DNA from: Mesostigma viride
Lineage: Eukaryota > Streptophyta > Mesostigmatophyceae > Mesostigmatales > Mesostigmataceae
Direction of reading: 5' to 3'
Length of the DNA stretch: 64,000 nt
Assembly: GCA_009746045.1 (NCBI GenBank)
Contig: RPFO01000078.1
Span: 1,211,107 to 1,275,106 of the forward strand
A program made the translations under genes and the position numbers. Positions within the stretch are counted from its first letter, which is position 1. Each line of letters starts with the position of its first letter. The notes below the pieces were generated by a model. It saw only the letters and a list, made by a program, of their open reading frames with translations. It was not told the origin of the DNA and searched no databases. This document shows positions 10,140-21,339 of this stretch, piece by piece.

Positions 10140-11789
10140 ATGACATCGCCATCTGACCAAGACAACAAAAACCTTCCGCCGGTTGACCCAGGAAGACCCA
10201 CGGAGCCGAGAATTTCGCCTGAGCGCCCGCTTTCCCCGCACGCGCCCAGCCTTGTGGCATTGGGAGCGCTGGATCATTCCGTGTCCATAGACGACAATGA
10301 CGGCTACGTCCGCAAGGTGGAGGAGGCCTGCGAGAAGCCGTCCCCCCCATCTCCACCGGTGACTGTCGGCAACCCGGGCGTCATGCAGCCTGGGCCCTCC
10401 CCCCCTCGCTCCCCCGTCGACGCCATGCCCGTCCCTGAGCAGGCAATGGTGGTGCGTGCCGAGCCGAGCTCCATCGAGGACCCTTCCTCCCAGTCCCCCT
10501 CCCACGTCCACCACCAGCACCACCACCACCATCACCACCACCACGCCATGCCAGCCGCCCCCCTTGAGCCCCCCCCCTGCATCCACCCTGTCGCGGCGGG
10601 CATGTGCTTCGAGTCATTCAAGGACCTGGAGGCCTACATGAACCTGTACGCGGGCGCGTGCGGTTTCCTCTTGAACCGTCGCACGTCACGCTTCAGCAAG
10701 GATGCGGTCCCGGAGCACCTGGCCGCCAACTCTGGCCTGTCCCTGGTCCAGCGTGGCCAGTTCCGTTGCAACTACAAGACGTCTGAGGACAAGTCGGACC
10801 ACCTGAAGCGGACCTCGTGCACGTTCGCCGTGTGCTTCACGTACGACCGCAAGGCGCGCAAGTATGTGATCAAGGAGGACTCGTTCCAGCTCGGCCACAG
10901 CCACCCATTGAAGGGCCAAACGGGACCCGTGTACCCTGTCGGCACCCCGACTGCCCCCCCTGTGCTCCTTCTAACGCCCGTACAACAGCTCAGCATGGGG
11001 CTATCCCCCGGTCTGGACATGTCCACCCCCGGGAGCGGCCTCCATCCCTCTCTCCAACAGCACCATGCGGGCGTGGGCCACTCCAACCTGGCGGACGTGC
11101 TCCAGACGGTGGCCTACCCTGCCACGGAGCGAGAACGGTACACCACGCTCCAGAACACCGCCACGCAGCTGATCGCGCAGGCTGTCTCGTGCGAGCGCTG
11201 GTACCGCCTAACGCTGGCCACGCTGAGCAACCTGCTCCGCTTCCCCAAGCTCGAGTTCGTTGGCATGGGGGACCTCGACGCAGGCGCCACCATCACCCCC
11301 GTCGGGGCGGGCCGGCCGGGGGTCATCCCCCAGGGTCCCCCCGGAATGGCTGAGGAAGGGGTCCCCACCCCGAACGGTATCGATCTCAACGCGGTCCATC
11401 ACGCACATGACATGGGCCAGGGGGGGGGCCACTCGCCGTCAGGGCATGATGGGGAGGGCGTGGTGGGGGACCTGGGCATGGGGGATGGCCGGATGGGGTC
11501 GGGCAAGCGCAAGGACATGGATGCGGGGACACCGCCCGCGCAGGACGGGTCCCTGGGCGTGGAGGTCAAGGTCCCTGGGGATGGCAGTGGGCTGGAGGCG
11601 CCGATGCTGATGGGGGAGGACCGGGGGGCGACCGGCCCGTGCAAGAAGGAGTGTTTAGATCACGGGGTCGAGCATGGCGTGCATGAAGGCGTGGTTCCTC
11701 ACGCGATGCCGCACGTGGTGCAGCATGAGGTGCCGCACGTGGTGCAGCATGAGGTGCCGCATGGGGTGCCGCATGGGGTGGCCCAGTGA
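10140..11789 (+). CDS. FAR1/WRKY-GCM1-type zinc-cluster DNA-binding protein
   Basis: Intronless ORF of 549 residues, ATG at 10140, TGA at 11787-11789. Residues about 1-120 are Pro/Ser-rich and disordered; residues about 121-135 are a histidine run. Residues about 155-257 form a FAR1-like domain: an opening SFKDLEAYMNLYAGACGF helix, an FRC cysteine, a TSC cysteine within KRTSCTFAVCF, and the terminal GHSHPL histidine pair. This C-C-H-H arrangement is that of the FAR1/WRKY-GCM1 fold. No MULE transposase domain follows, so it is more likely a host regulator than a transposon protein. The C-terminal half is Gly/Pro-rich and ends in a short HVVQHEVP repeat (11.70-11.79 kb). Likely nuclear. Target genes unknown. 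Confidence 0.8.
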   Translation: MTSPSDQDNKNLPPVDPGRPTEPRISPERPLSPHAPSLVALGALDHSVSIDDNDGYVRKVEEACEKPSPPSPPVTVGNPGVMQPGPSPPRSPVDAMPVPEQAMVVRAEPSSIEDPSSQSPSHVHHQHHHHHHHHHAMPAAPLEPPPCIHPVAAGMCFESFKDLEAYMNLYAGACGFLLNRRTSRFSKDAVPEHLAANSGLSLVQRGQFRCNYKTSEDKSDHLKRTSCTFAVCFTYDRKARKYVIKEDSFQLGHSHPLKGQTGPVYPVGTPTAPPVLLLTPVQQLSMGLSPGLDMSTPGSGLHPSLQQHHAGVGHSNLADVLQTVAYPATERERYTTLQNTATQLIAQAVSCERWYRLTLATLSNLLRFPKLEFVGMGDLDAGATITPVGAGRPGVIPQGPPGMAEEGVPTPNGIDLNAVHHAHDMGQGGGHSPSGHDGEGVVGDLGMGDGRMGSGKRKDMDAGTPPAQDGSLGVEVKVPGDGSGLEAPMLMGEDRGATGPCKKECLDHGVEHGVHEGVVPHAMPHVVQHEVPHVVQHEVPHGVPHGVAQ

Positions 11790-12517
11790 TGGTTGTGAGG
11801 GGTAGCTGGGGTAGCTACCCGCCTACCCCTCCTGGGCAGCAGGGGTAGCTGTGGCGGGGCGGGGTGCAGGAGTGACCGTGCAGGCGGGGGAATGCCGGGA
11901 TGGTTTTTGGTCGTGCGCACGCTGCTTGGCTGGGCCACCCGTGCAGTCACTAAGTGACATTATTTATAATACAGTAACTCAATAGTACAGTAAGCCCATT
12001 TGGCTCCTGATCTGGGGAGCAAGGCTGCCGGGATGGTGTGGCGAGGGCGCTCCCTGGTGGAATGAGGATGGTAGGCGCCCAAGTGGCCAATGCCTTGCAG
12101 GGCGCATGTGCTGGAATAGTAAGTGACGAATAGGTGGCCCGAGCAGGGAATGGAGACCCATTGTAATTGGCCAGCGGAAAGCAGGGCTGTGGGTGTTACC
12201 CTGCAGACTGTTGTTTTGCTGAGATGGGAGCTTGTGCAAGGACCACAGGAGAGGGGTGCCATGTTCCATCAGCACACGGTGGATCGCCCGCTGATTTTGT
12301 ATGATTCTTGGTGGCAGTTTAGATACACTCCAGGGCATGAACCTGTTAGCCATGAGCTCAGTAATTTTGCAGGTAGTTTTTACTAGGAATATTAATGAGA
12401 ACACTTCACCTTCATTCATCAATATTGAGACAACCAAGCAGTAGCAACCTAGATAGAAGGACCCACACAAGCTGCGAACGTTCGCAAATTGCTTAGCATG
12501 CAGGTTGCAACTTAGTC
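11790..12517. other. Intergenic, nothing recognised
   Basis: Downstream of the FAR1-like stop codon. There are G-rich stretches and short ORFs only; a TGTAA at about 12160 is the nearest poly(A)-like signal. No domain or repeat family recognised. Confidence 0.4.
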
Positions 12518-13810
12518 ATGCAGGACCTCCCCTTGCCCAGGAAGGTTGCCAATGAGGCTTGGATGTTGCATGGAAGGAATATAATTGTCTCCTTGATAAT
12601 AAAAAGCTCTTGGCCCTGCACAGTGCGCGCGTGGGACTGCACAGACCAGGAAGTGATAGAGATTGTCTCCTGGACAATGATATCTTATGTTATGCGGCAG
12701 GCACATGCCCGCTTTGCTCTGCTGGCTGGCCGTGCACCTGGCCTAGTGATCACGAACAAGCTTGCATGGGAAGGGGCTGGGGGGCCGACCAACAAGCAGA
12801 ATTTACTAGCGGACCTCATTTATGCCGATGACATCGATCACGCTTGCATATTGAGAAGCCGGAGTCTGCCCAACTTTGGCTGGACTGCCTGGCGCTCGAG
12901 GCTCGGGCTATTGGTGTAGAAATCAGCCCCAAAACGGAGGCCCTGGCCCTCGGTCTGGGCGGCCCCCGGCCCCACTCCGCCTCTTAGACGACACCGAGGT
13001 CAATTACCCTACTTCCATTGAACGCCAGTTCAAGTTGCTAGGCTTTTGGCTTCCCAACTGCGAGGACGACCTGACGACCCGCCGGGATAGGCATGCATGC
13101 ATGGCGTGGGCGCAACTCCATGACCACCGCCGCTGGTGGAGCAACCCCGCCCTACCCCGAATCGTCAAGCGTGACCTCAAGGTCGACATTCTGACGATCC
13201 TGACCCGCCTACGGCGCTGAGGCATGGACGTTGACGCAAGAGCTGGAGCAACGACTCGACAGCAACGTCACCAAGATGCTGCGCAAGGCATCCCCTTTGG
13301 TTTTGCCATTAGCGTGCTGTAAGGATATGTACGCTGATTTGCCATATGTTTCCCATGTTCTTAGGCACAGGCCCCTGGGCCTAGCCAGGCACCTGGCGGC
13401 CCGCACAGATCAGGTGAGACACATATCAGATAGACTAGCTGGCACCAAGCCCGCCCAGCCCGGGAGTTTTGTCCTCACCTACGGCTTCGAGTAGGAAAAA
13501 GTTGCAACCTGACGCCCGTGCCCCAGGCCGCGCGCGGCTGGGCCGCCATCCGTGGACGTTCCGTGATAGGCTAGGCATGGACATGTGCTACCCTCCACGT
13601 GCGACCGCGTATGGCATGCATTGCGATTTGGGCCGGCCGCCGGTGGTGCCCACAACCCTGTAACTAGGACCTAGATAGCCTACATAATCCATTCCATCCC
13701 ATGTTCCCCTCCCACTGAGGACTTATCAAAGAGACAACCAGCGCAGACTCCCACTGAGGACTTATGCTCACGTGACGCAGTCACGTGTCTATTAATTAAT
13801 TAATAGACTA
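12518..13810 (+). mobile_element. LINE ORF2 3' portion (RT palm to C terminus) plus 3' tail
   Basis: Around 12.78-12.85 kb the sequence encodes LLADLIYADDID, the RT catalytic YADD motif. Downstream frames give the RT thumb (FKLLGFWLPNCEDDL, then PALPRIVKRDLKVDI) and the LINE C-terminal block (LEQRLDSNVTKMLRKA, DLPYVSHVLR). Frameshifts separate these, so it is dead. From 13.5 kb follows the family's non-coding tail ending in CACGTGACGCAGTCACGTG and TTAATTAATTAA. Confidence 0.8.
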
Positions 13811-13811
13811 G

Positions 13812-14495
13812 CTGACCTACGGCGACCCTGACCTGCGGCGCCGAGACCTGGACACTGACGCAGGGGCTGAAGCAACGACTCGACGGCGCCGTCACCAAGA
13901 TGCTGCGCAAGGCCCTTAACATTCCCTTTGGTGTGCACATTAGTAATGAGGATTTGTACGCTGATTTGCCCTATGTTTCCCACATTATTAGGCGCAGGCG
14001 CCTGGCATGGGCCTAGCCGGGCCGGCACCTGGCCCGCACAGATCAGGTAGATACATCTGATATAGACTAGCTGGCACCTTAATAAGCCCGCCCAGCCTGG
14101 GCGTTATGTCCTCACTCTGGCGGCGCGCGGCAGGGCTGCCACCCGTGGACTTTTCGTGATAGACTCGGCATGGACATGTGCTACACTAGTTGTGACGGGC
14201 TCACACCCGGGCAGCCTCCTGGTTTGTCCGTAATATGGAGGCAGATGGTGCGCAAGGATAGATGGCAAGTAGTGATGAAGGAGACCACCCCCAAGCCTGT
14301 GGGGGCGGCTCCGCGTGTGACCAAGTATGGCATTCATAGCGATTCGGCCCGCGGTGCCCACACCCCTGTAACTAGGACCTAGATAGCTTACACCCTCCAT
14401 TCCATCCCATGTTCCGCCCCTCCCGCTGAGGACTTATGCTCACGTGCATGACGCAGTCACGTGTCTATTAATTAATTAATTAATAGACTACTGAG
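13812..14495 (+). mobile_element. Second LINE 3' fragment of the same family
   Basis: Starts inside the ORF2 C-terminal block (GACTCGACGGCGCCGTCACC region, matching 13.25-13.40 kb) and continues through the complete 3' tail to the hairpin and TTAA tail at 14.44-14.49 kb. It follows the preceding tail directly, as if one copy inserted at or near the tail of another. Confidence 0.75.
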
Positions 14496-14523
14496 CTGGC
14501 ACCAAGCCCGCCCATGCAGCCTG

Positions 14524-14752
14524 GGCGTTATTCTGATTTGGCACACCGCAAAGGTGAAAACCATTTGCGTTTAAATAGTGCCGGTCCGCGGAAAACGCGA
14601 TCTGCAAATGAATCCAGGCCGGAATTGAACTGGGGACCTCTCACGCACCAACTTTTGCTGACTATAGGACGGACGTCTCCGGATCCTAGGGCATCGCCAA
14701 CTGACACCTACAGTCATCCGCAAAAGTTCTCCTTTCCGGGGAGTACGTGATG
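14524..14752 (-). mobile_element. tRNA-derived SINE copy
   Basis: Nearly the same sequence as 53.85-54.07 kb, starting with TTGGCAC(A/G)CCGCAAAGGTG and ending TTCCGGGGAGT. On the minus strand it contains GGTCCCCAGTTCAATTCCGG, a Pol III B-box/T-arm-like block (GTTCGATTCC in the other copy). Parts also occur at 35.09-35.14 and 36.41-36.46 kb. Confidence 0.7.
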
Positions 14753-15293
14753 CAATTAATTAATTAATTAAACTCGTGCTCCCGTTGGGGAGTCACGGAG
14801 CACCGAAGTGCTTTTAATCCCTGTGTGTGCACTACAGGAGAAAGGGCAGAGACCCCCAGTCTCCTTCATGCCAAAGGCATGCCACAGCTGCAATCGGGCG
14901 CGGCTAGCTAAAAGGACAGGCTAACGATCCGGCAAACTGTGGGTGCAATAAGACCCATGTGAGCATATCATAGCAAGGAGCGTGGGCAAGTAATCTGAAC
15001 ATAGCCAGGGCGTAGCATGGCTGTACTAGGACTAGGCTAAGGCTATGGCTGGTTGTGTACCGTGCGTTGGCGGCACGTGACTAGGTGTGTTGGCACAGCT
15101 AGGCAACATTCTAGGCATGGCTGCCTTAGCGGCAGTGACGCCAATGGTTACAAGCTAGGGCTATTGCTATTCTAGCCCGCTGGGGGCGTCCACATCTTGT
15201 GGTTGATCATCAGGTCCCCGCCCCTCCAGTACACCTTGGGCTTCTGGGGGTCCTGCTTATGGCGGAGGTATTCCGGCCACAGGTCGCGTGATG
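14753..15293 (-). mobile_element. Half-LINE 3' end (ORF1 C terminus plus tail)
   Basis: In minus sense, 15293-15180 encodes the last residues of ORF1 (LWPEYLRHKQDPQKPKVYW through WTPPAG and stop). The same about 430-bp tail as after 20.34 kb follows, ending with the GTGCTCC...GGAGCAC hairpin and a TTAATTAA tract at 14.75-14.78 kb. No ORF2 follows ORF1. Confidence 0.8.
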
Positions 15294-15296
15294 CAA

Positions 15297-15466
15297 GGCT
15301 CCTGTCGGATTTGGTACTAGATAAATCATTCGAGATCTGTGTGTGTAGGAGTACTACACACGTGTCCACTCGAGACTTGTTCAGTCTCAAAACGTGAGAC
15401 GGGCTGCATGAACACGGCTGGAACCTTCTTGAGAAGGGGACGTAGCCGGTACTATCGAGATCAGCC
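15297..15466 (+). repeat. Hairpin-rich interspersed repeat
   Basis: Matches 54.07-54.24 kb. Contains several short perfect stems: GTGTGTAG/CTACACAC, GAGACT/AGTCTC, CTTCTTGAGAAG. In the 54-kb copy it directly continues the tRNA-derived SINE, so it may be the other half of that element. A related piece lies at 17.40-17.48 kb. Confidence 0.55.
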
Positions 15467-15469
15467 AAG

Positions 15470-16165
15470 CGTATATTCTGGGCGTTATGTCCTTACCTGG
15501 CGTGCCCCAGGCCGCGCGCGGCAGGGCCGCCACCCGTGGACTTTTCGTGATAGACTCGGCATGGACATGTGCTACCGGCCTATAGACGGGACGGGCTTCC
15601 ACTCGTGCAGCCTCCTGGTTTAATTGTCTGTAATATGGAGGCAGATGGTACGCAAGGATAGATGGCAAGTAGTGATGAACACCCCCAAGTCTGTGTGGGC
15701 TCCGCGTGTGACCGCGTATGGCATTCATAGCGATTCGGGCCGTGGTGCCCACAACCCTGTAACTAGGACCTAGATAGCTTACACCATCTGGACATTCCAT
15801 CCCATGTTCCCCTCCCACTGAGGACTAATGCTCACGTGACGCAGTCACACGTGTGCCTATTAATCCATTCCATCCCATGTCCCCCTCCCACTGAGGACTG
15901 CTTATCCTCACGTGACGCAGTCACGTGTCTATTAATGTCGGTGCTACCCTAGACGGGACGAGCTCACACGCGGGCAGCCTCCTGGTTTGTCTGTAGTACT
16001 GAGGCATGCAGATGGTGATCGCAAGGATACTGATAGCAAGTAGTGATGAAGGAGACCACCCCCTGAAGTCAGTGGGGGCTCCGCGTGTGACCCAGTTGGC
16101 ATTCATAGCGATTCGCGGGCCGTGGTGCCCACAACACTGTAACTAGGAACTAAATAGCATAATCC
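15470..16165 (+). mobile_element. Three stacked LINE 3' tail fragments
   Basis: Successive copies of the LINE tail (GTGATAGACTCGGCATGGACATG block, GGAGACCACCCCC block, CCCACTGAGGACT block, CACGTGACGCAGTCACGTG hairpin) start near 15.47, 15.86 and 15.94 kb. Each is truncated at a different 5' point, the usual mark of target-primed reverse transcription. Confidence 0.65.
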
Positions 16166-16194
16166 ATTATATATAATGGCACGGGGGGGTGACG

Positions 16195-16580
16195 TTGTGG
16201 GTTAACCCTGGGTATATGCCCCTAAAAACCCCTCAGGCTCCGGGAAAGGCCTTAATTGTAGTCTCCCAAACCGGCCAGCGCCTCTAAATGTGCGTGTGTT
16301 CCAAGCCCATGCCTAGAGAGCGACTCTCTGCTGAGACTACATCATGCCCAAGCCATTGCCTAGCCATAATAATCTTCCACCCCATGTCCGCAACTTTGCA
16401 CAGCTGCTGGAATACATGGTGGTGCAGGTGCATCTCAATTGTGCACCGACCCCGAGTAGGTGGCAGTTTACACCCCGCCACCTGCAGGTTGTCGCCTAGA
16501 ATGTATTGGAAACCATATTATGCCCCTTCTCAGGGATTAATGTGTTACATATCCTCCCCACGGAGGTATGTTCTTAATTG
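16195..16580. repeat. Interspersed repeat shared with 2.15-2.30 kb, rearranged
   Basis: TGCCCCTAAAA(A)CCCCTCAGGCTC is shared in the same orientation with 2.23-2.30 kb. The block with GGTGGAAGAT and a CTCAGC/GAGAGT core is shared in the opposite orientation (16.31-16.39 versus 2.15-2.22 kb). The same two modules are therefore joined differently at the two sites. Confidence 0.5.
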
Positions 16581-17240
16581 AATTAATAACGGCACGGTAA
16601 CCAGGATGCTCCGACAGGCCCTGAACGTAGGGTTTTCCACACAATGTATGGGTATCTATGATAGGTCTTTAGAGTCTTTGTATCAGGGTGTATGCCTCGC
16701 ATTTCGGACCAGATTAGGCAGCGTAGGATAGCATTCGTAGGACATCTTGCTCGCACCAGTCAGGTAGACACCGACCTCGGTCTGGCCGGCCCCAATGCAG
16801 CGGCTTGGCCAACCAGGGCGGCCGGCATATCCTGACCTGGCCTGGCCCCGGCCAAGGACATTCCTAGAAAGATGGGTAAACCTGCCATGACCTATACACA
16901 GCAGTTGCTGGCCGACCTAGGGGTCCCAGCTACGTTTGAGCACCGCATTCACTCCCTCTCTCCTGCTTGGACAGTTGGACTGCTATGCAGAACAAGAAGA
17001 GGTGGAAGACGATTGTCCAGGCTCACACGCCGGCCCCTGTGGGCAAGCCCCCTCCCCCTAAAAGGAAGGGCGCTTTGCTGAGTAGCATAGTTAGGGTTTT
17101 CTATAGAAGTTAGCTTAGTTAGGTAACGCAGCTTCGCCCACCTCCATCCATCCAGTGCCGTCAAGGGAATACGTGCTACATGATCTCCCAACGGAGTCAT
17201 GTTATATTTTAGTGTGATACTAGTTAGTTTCGGCTACGTC
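16580..17240 (+). mobile_element. 3' end of a second LINE family
   Basis: Encodes a degraded ORF2 C terminus (TVTRMLRQALN, then a basic RWKTIVQAHTPAPVGKPPPP end at about 17.0-17.06 kb) followed by a tail ending TGCTACATGATCTCCCAACG, GGAGTCATGTTATA. The minus strand at 36.16-36.40 kb is another copy of this family. Confidence 0.65.
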
Positions 17241-17559
17241 CTCTACTAGGTTTGTACGTCACACTACAACCAGATTCCAGCCGTGGTCAACCTGCCTACT
17301 TCGGCGATACTAGAATATCGCGTAGGTCCGCCGTGCGTAGTACTCCTGCGCACTTAGGTCTAGTGGTGAGTCATCTTCTATGGATTCAGCAATATCGGAC
17401 ATATTGGCACCGGCCTCTCCGGTAAAGAGGTTTTTCACAGTTGGACTGTCTCGAAACGTTAAGTGAGATGCCTTCGGATCAGGAGACTCACACAGCCGCG
17501 CGAAATCATGCCAAAGGTCCTATGTTCGATTCTGTGCTGGTAGCAGCCTTCTAGGCTTT

Positions 17560-20500
17560 CTTACTTTTACCACGTGCGCCAAGGCCTGTTTATCTTGACC
17601 AGCTACTACCAGCGCAGCCTCGCCGACATCAGCAGAGCGCTCAACGCCCCCGCCCCCGCACAGTCGGCAGCCCCTTCGGCTCCCTCCCTCTGCAAGGATG
17701 ACATCCGCGCAGTGCTGAAGGAGCACGTGGCCGGCCTGGCCGCTGGCCGAGAAGCTGACATCGCTGAACACGACACTCAACACGTACGGTGGAGGCCTGG
17801 GTCTCTGGACAATGTGGAAACCAAGGCCACAAGCTCCAGCCCCAGTTGAATCACCACACTGCACACCGCGGCGCAAGCTTCGGAAACGCATGCTGCACTT
17901 GTCTCTCGCCTTAACACGTCGTACGTCAAAACTCAGTCCTAAAAATAGGACTGAGTATGCCAACTTTGAGATCATGTAGCGGTAAGGGTAGGGGGGTACC
18001 CCATATGTTTGATATGCATCAGAGCACTCAATATCATGCTAATGCTTGGGCATATGCCTAAAAAATCATATGTTGACCAAATCATGTAAAATTTTACAAG
18101 GGTGTCAACCCATGCTCGCGATTTGGCAATTTTCTGTGGAAGGACGAGTTGGGAAAATTCAATAAAATCCATATGCATGTTGAAAAAATATAGGCGTGTA
18201 AACAATATAGTTCTTGAAACATGGCAAAAAACTGGGCTCAATTTGGCCACAGCCTCTACCTGAAACTCACCAAAAACCACCAGCCCTAAGAATGGGTTTC
18301 GAGGTTGCTAGCAATGTGCAAGCATGTAAGTGCGGTCATACTACACACCACCGTGGCAACCAACCATGCCAATCAACTCATTTCCCTTCTAGCATAACAG
18401 GAAAACATACTTGCATCATCATATTGCAGTTATATTATACCTTAGTATATGTGTGAGAGCCTATGCACGCACGTAGGGAATGGGCATTGATACCTACCTA
18501 CAAAGGGTTTTATTATGAGCCTTAACCACCAATATAATGGGTAGGTTAAGCATATTTCAATTGTTTTTAACAAGAATAGAGATGGCTAACACTGTTTTGC
18601 CTTGCCATGGCATGGCCAACATACTTGCTGGCACATGATGACAGTGGTTTATCACCAAGATTCTTCACTCACCCGTATAAGCTTGAAAGCACGCTGGATG
18701 CAGCCCATGGCCATACAATCACGCAGTATGAACGTAGCAAAAGAATAACTAACATCTATGAAGGTATTTAAACCCATACAGCGCCTAAAAAACTGCAAAA
18801 GTACACTAGGGTAAGGCAAATGCCTGGTAACATCATAAAAAATGGGGGTTTAGAGAGGGGCAGGCAACGGTCAAGAAAGCGCATCAAGATTCGAAACTGA
18901 CAGCGCCTTGCAAGCTCAAACTCATGTAAGAACATAACAAAACGATGAGGTGACGATATTTCAGCTTTACCGTGCACGGATGGCGTTATCTTGGCCCAGG
19001 CGGTGCCCGCAAAAGTGACACTTGCGGCACACAAACCATGACATGACAGAGTGGTCGAAATAATCAAACCTTTACTGCCACTGACTTAATTCTACACACA
19101 TGCATGATAATAAGTAGAAAGAAGCATATAAACCCTTCGAACTGCACCGTAAAGTAAATTTAGTCATCAATTCCGTCAACCTGCCTGGTCGCAGTTTTTT
19201 CCAGCAAGAGCAGTGCCGACACCTGGTAAATCGCATCCCCGGGAGCTAAAAATTGGTTTGTGTCATCTTTAGGACATATAAAATCTATTTCCTGGGTTTT
19301 ACCAGCTAAATCGTCCGCAAACGTAAACTGCATGCATGGGCGCAAGCCGCCATGGCTAGGTCGTGCATTTCCGGAACTCACGTTTCACGTGAAAAAGTAC
19401 CCTTACCACCTGTACTTTGACCGTACATTTAGCCGCCCAAACAAAATCCAAAAAAATCGCAAAAATATGTCTAAGAAAGGTCATTTCACGTAGTATTTGA
19501 ATAAATTTTGAGGAAATTTTTTTGACAAACATTCCGACTTGGGCGAATTTTCTACGAAACCCAAAAACTCAGTCCTAAGAATAGGACTGAGTTGAACTCA
19601 GTCCTAAGAATAGGTGCAGTGACGAACGACGTGTTAACCAGGTAGAGGGCAAGTGCGGCGTGCTCATGAAGATCGAAGCTTGAGGCCATCACCGCCTACA
19701 CTGAGGCCCTGGCCACACAGGTCCCAAAGCTAGCGGAGCAGACGGCCACCATTGCATCCCAGCCACCCCGGCAGGATGCTGGTGACCTCCCGCCGCTCTC
19801 CTACGCGGACCTGCTGCGGTCAGCGACCACCTCCACCACCAACGCCATCGCGCCACGAAGCTCCAGGAGCTGGAGGACCACCGCCAGGCCCAGCAACGGG
19901 AGGCCACCGACCGCGCTCGCCGCGAGTGCCGAGTGGTGCTACGTCGCTTCCCCCAGAAGCCAGGTGAGATGTCAACCTCTCTTGCTGACGAGCTCAAGAA
20001 CCAGCTTCTTACCCTCATGGGCCTGGTAGGTGAGGTAGAACTGCGTGGGTGCCACCGCCTTCCCCACTCACGGGACAAGGCGGCTCCCCCACCAGTCCTG
20101 CTCACCTTCCCCTCCCCTGAGGATAAGCAGCGGCCGGTTCCTCTCTCGTCGCAAGAGGTTGCACGACCTCACCTGGACGCTGGATGACGACCTGACCCCC
20201 GCCCAGCAACAGCAGCGACGCGACCTGTGGCCGGAATACCTCCGCCATAAGCAGGACCCCCAGAAGCCCAAGGTGTACTGGAGGGGCGGGGACCTGATGA
20301 TCAACCACAAGTTGTGGACGCCCCCTGCGGGCTAGAATATTAGCAACAGCCCTAGCAATTGTAACCATTGGAGTCACTGCCGCTAAGGCAGCCATGCCTA
20401 GAATGTTTGCCTTAAGCTGTGCCAACACAGCTAGTCACGTGCCGCCAACGCACGGTACACAACCAGCCATAGCCTTAGCCTAGTCCTAGTACAGCCATGC

Positions 20501-20770
20501 TACGCCCTGGCTATGGTCAGATTACTTGCCCACGCTATACTTGTTATGCCACGCTCACTTACATGGGTCTTATTGCACCCACAGTTTGCCGGATCGTTAG
20601 CCTGTCCTTTAGCTAGCGCGCCCGAATGCAGCTGTGGCATGCCTTTGGCATGAAGGAGACTGGGGGTCTCTGCCCTTTCTCCTGTAGTGCACACACAGGG
20701 ATTAAAAGCACCTCAGTGCTCCGTGACTCCCCAACGGGAGCACGTGTTTAATTTTAATTTCTTAATAAGA
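17560..20770 (+). mobile_element. ORF1-only half-LINE, interrupted by a DNA transposon
   Basis: 17.57-17.91 kb encodes the N-terminal part of an L1-type ORF1 protein (SYYQRSLADISRALN, then DDIRAVLKEHVAGL). After the 1.7-kb insert, 19.64-20.34 kb encodes the rest, including the RRM-like C-terminal part: LLTFPSPEDKQR, LTPAQQQQRRDLWPEYLRHK, KVYWRGGDLMINH, and WTPPAG stop. This end matches the L1 ORF1p pattern in which a DLTP..QQ..R segment precedes a basic KVYWRG strand. Small frameshifts are present. About 430 bp of tail follows the stop directly, ending in a TTAATT-type tract; no endonuclease or RT is attached. Confidence 0.75.
17915..19633. mobile_element. DNA transposon with TTAA target-site duplication
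   Basis: Inserted into the half-LINE ORF1 sequence CGCCTTAACCAGG. The insert is flanked by TTAA on both sides (17911-17914 and 19634-19637). Ends are inverted: CACGTCGTACGTCA on the left, and the complement of the right end reads CACGTCGTTCGTCA. Just inside each end is a 26-bp palindrome, ACTCAGTCCTA-N4-TAGGACTGAGT, one on the left and one and a half on the right. TTAA duplications are typical of piggyBac and Kolobok. The interior is AT-richer than the surroundings and holds only short ORFs, including a plus-strand CKCGHTTHHR cysteine/histidine cluster (about 18.33 kb) and a minus-strand VCRKCHFCGH cluster (about 19.03 kb). I cannot identify a transposase. Confidence 0.8.
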
Positions 20771-20914
20771 CTTTCTGTGTTCCGCGGAATCTCAGATTTG
20801 GGCAGCTAGCGTTTTCACGTATGTTGCTTTCTGACAACAATGTTATGATTTAATTTAATTTAATTATATATAACGTTGGATTGCCATGCGTCCAGGCATA
20901 GTTGTCTCACTTCA

Positions 20915-21110
20915 TATATGACCGCATGCAGGTTCGAGCTACATTATAATTAATACAAAACCATGGTCTGGATTCTCCTGATTTCTGGCCTGCGCTGGTT
21001 GTCTCCTTGATATAGCATCATCCATTCCATCCCATGTTCCCCTCCCACTGAGGACTTATGCCCACGTGACGTCCGCAACGTCGGTCACGTGTATACATTA
21101 ATTAATAAAT
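20915..21110 (+). mobile_element. Short SINE-like fragment plus LINE tail
   Basis: 20.92-21.01 kb matches the 150-bp repeat family seen at 35.86-36.17 and 51.58-51.74 kb (CCATGGTC(T/C)GGATTCTCC, TTTCTGGCCTGCGCTGGTTG). 21.02-21.11 kb is a LINE tail (CCCACTGAGGACTTATG, ACGTG hairpin, TTAATTAAT). Confidence 0.55.
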
Positions 21111-21339
21111 TGAGGACATCATATTTGAGATCGTTGTCCATGAGGCATATGATTTTGACAACTATCAATGATGAGGGCAAGCAGTGCATGCCAGAAATAT
21201 GGAGAATCCGGAAGTCCTATACAACTAAGAATGACTAAAGTAAATATTTTGCTTTGCCCTGTAACTAGGTCTTATAGATCATTAGTTCCATCCATCCCAT
21301 CCCGTGAGGTGACCAGCACACTGCCAACAGATCCGCAAG

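Noticed and set aside
9328-10356. 342-codon minus-strand ORF overlapping the FAR1-like start
   Set aside because: No domain, odd composition, and it covers the likely promoter and 5' coding part of a better-supported gene.
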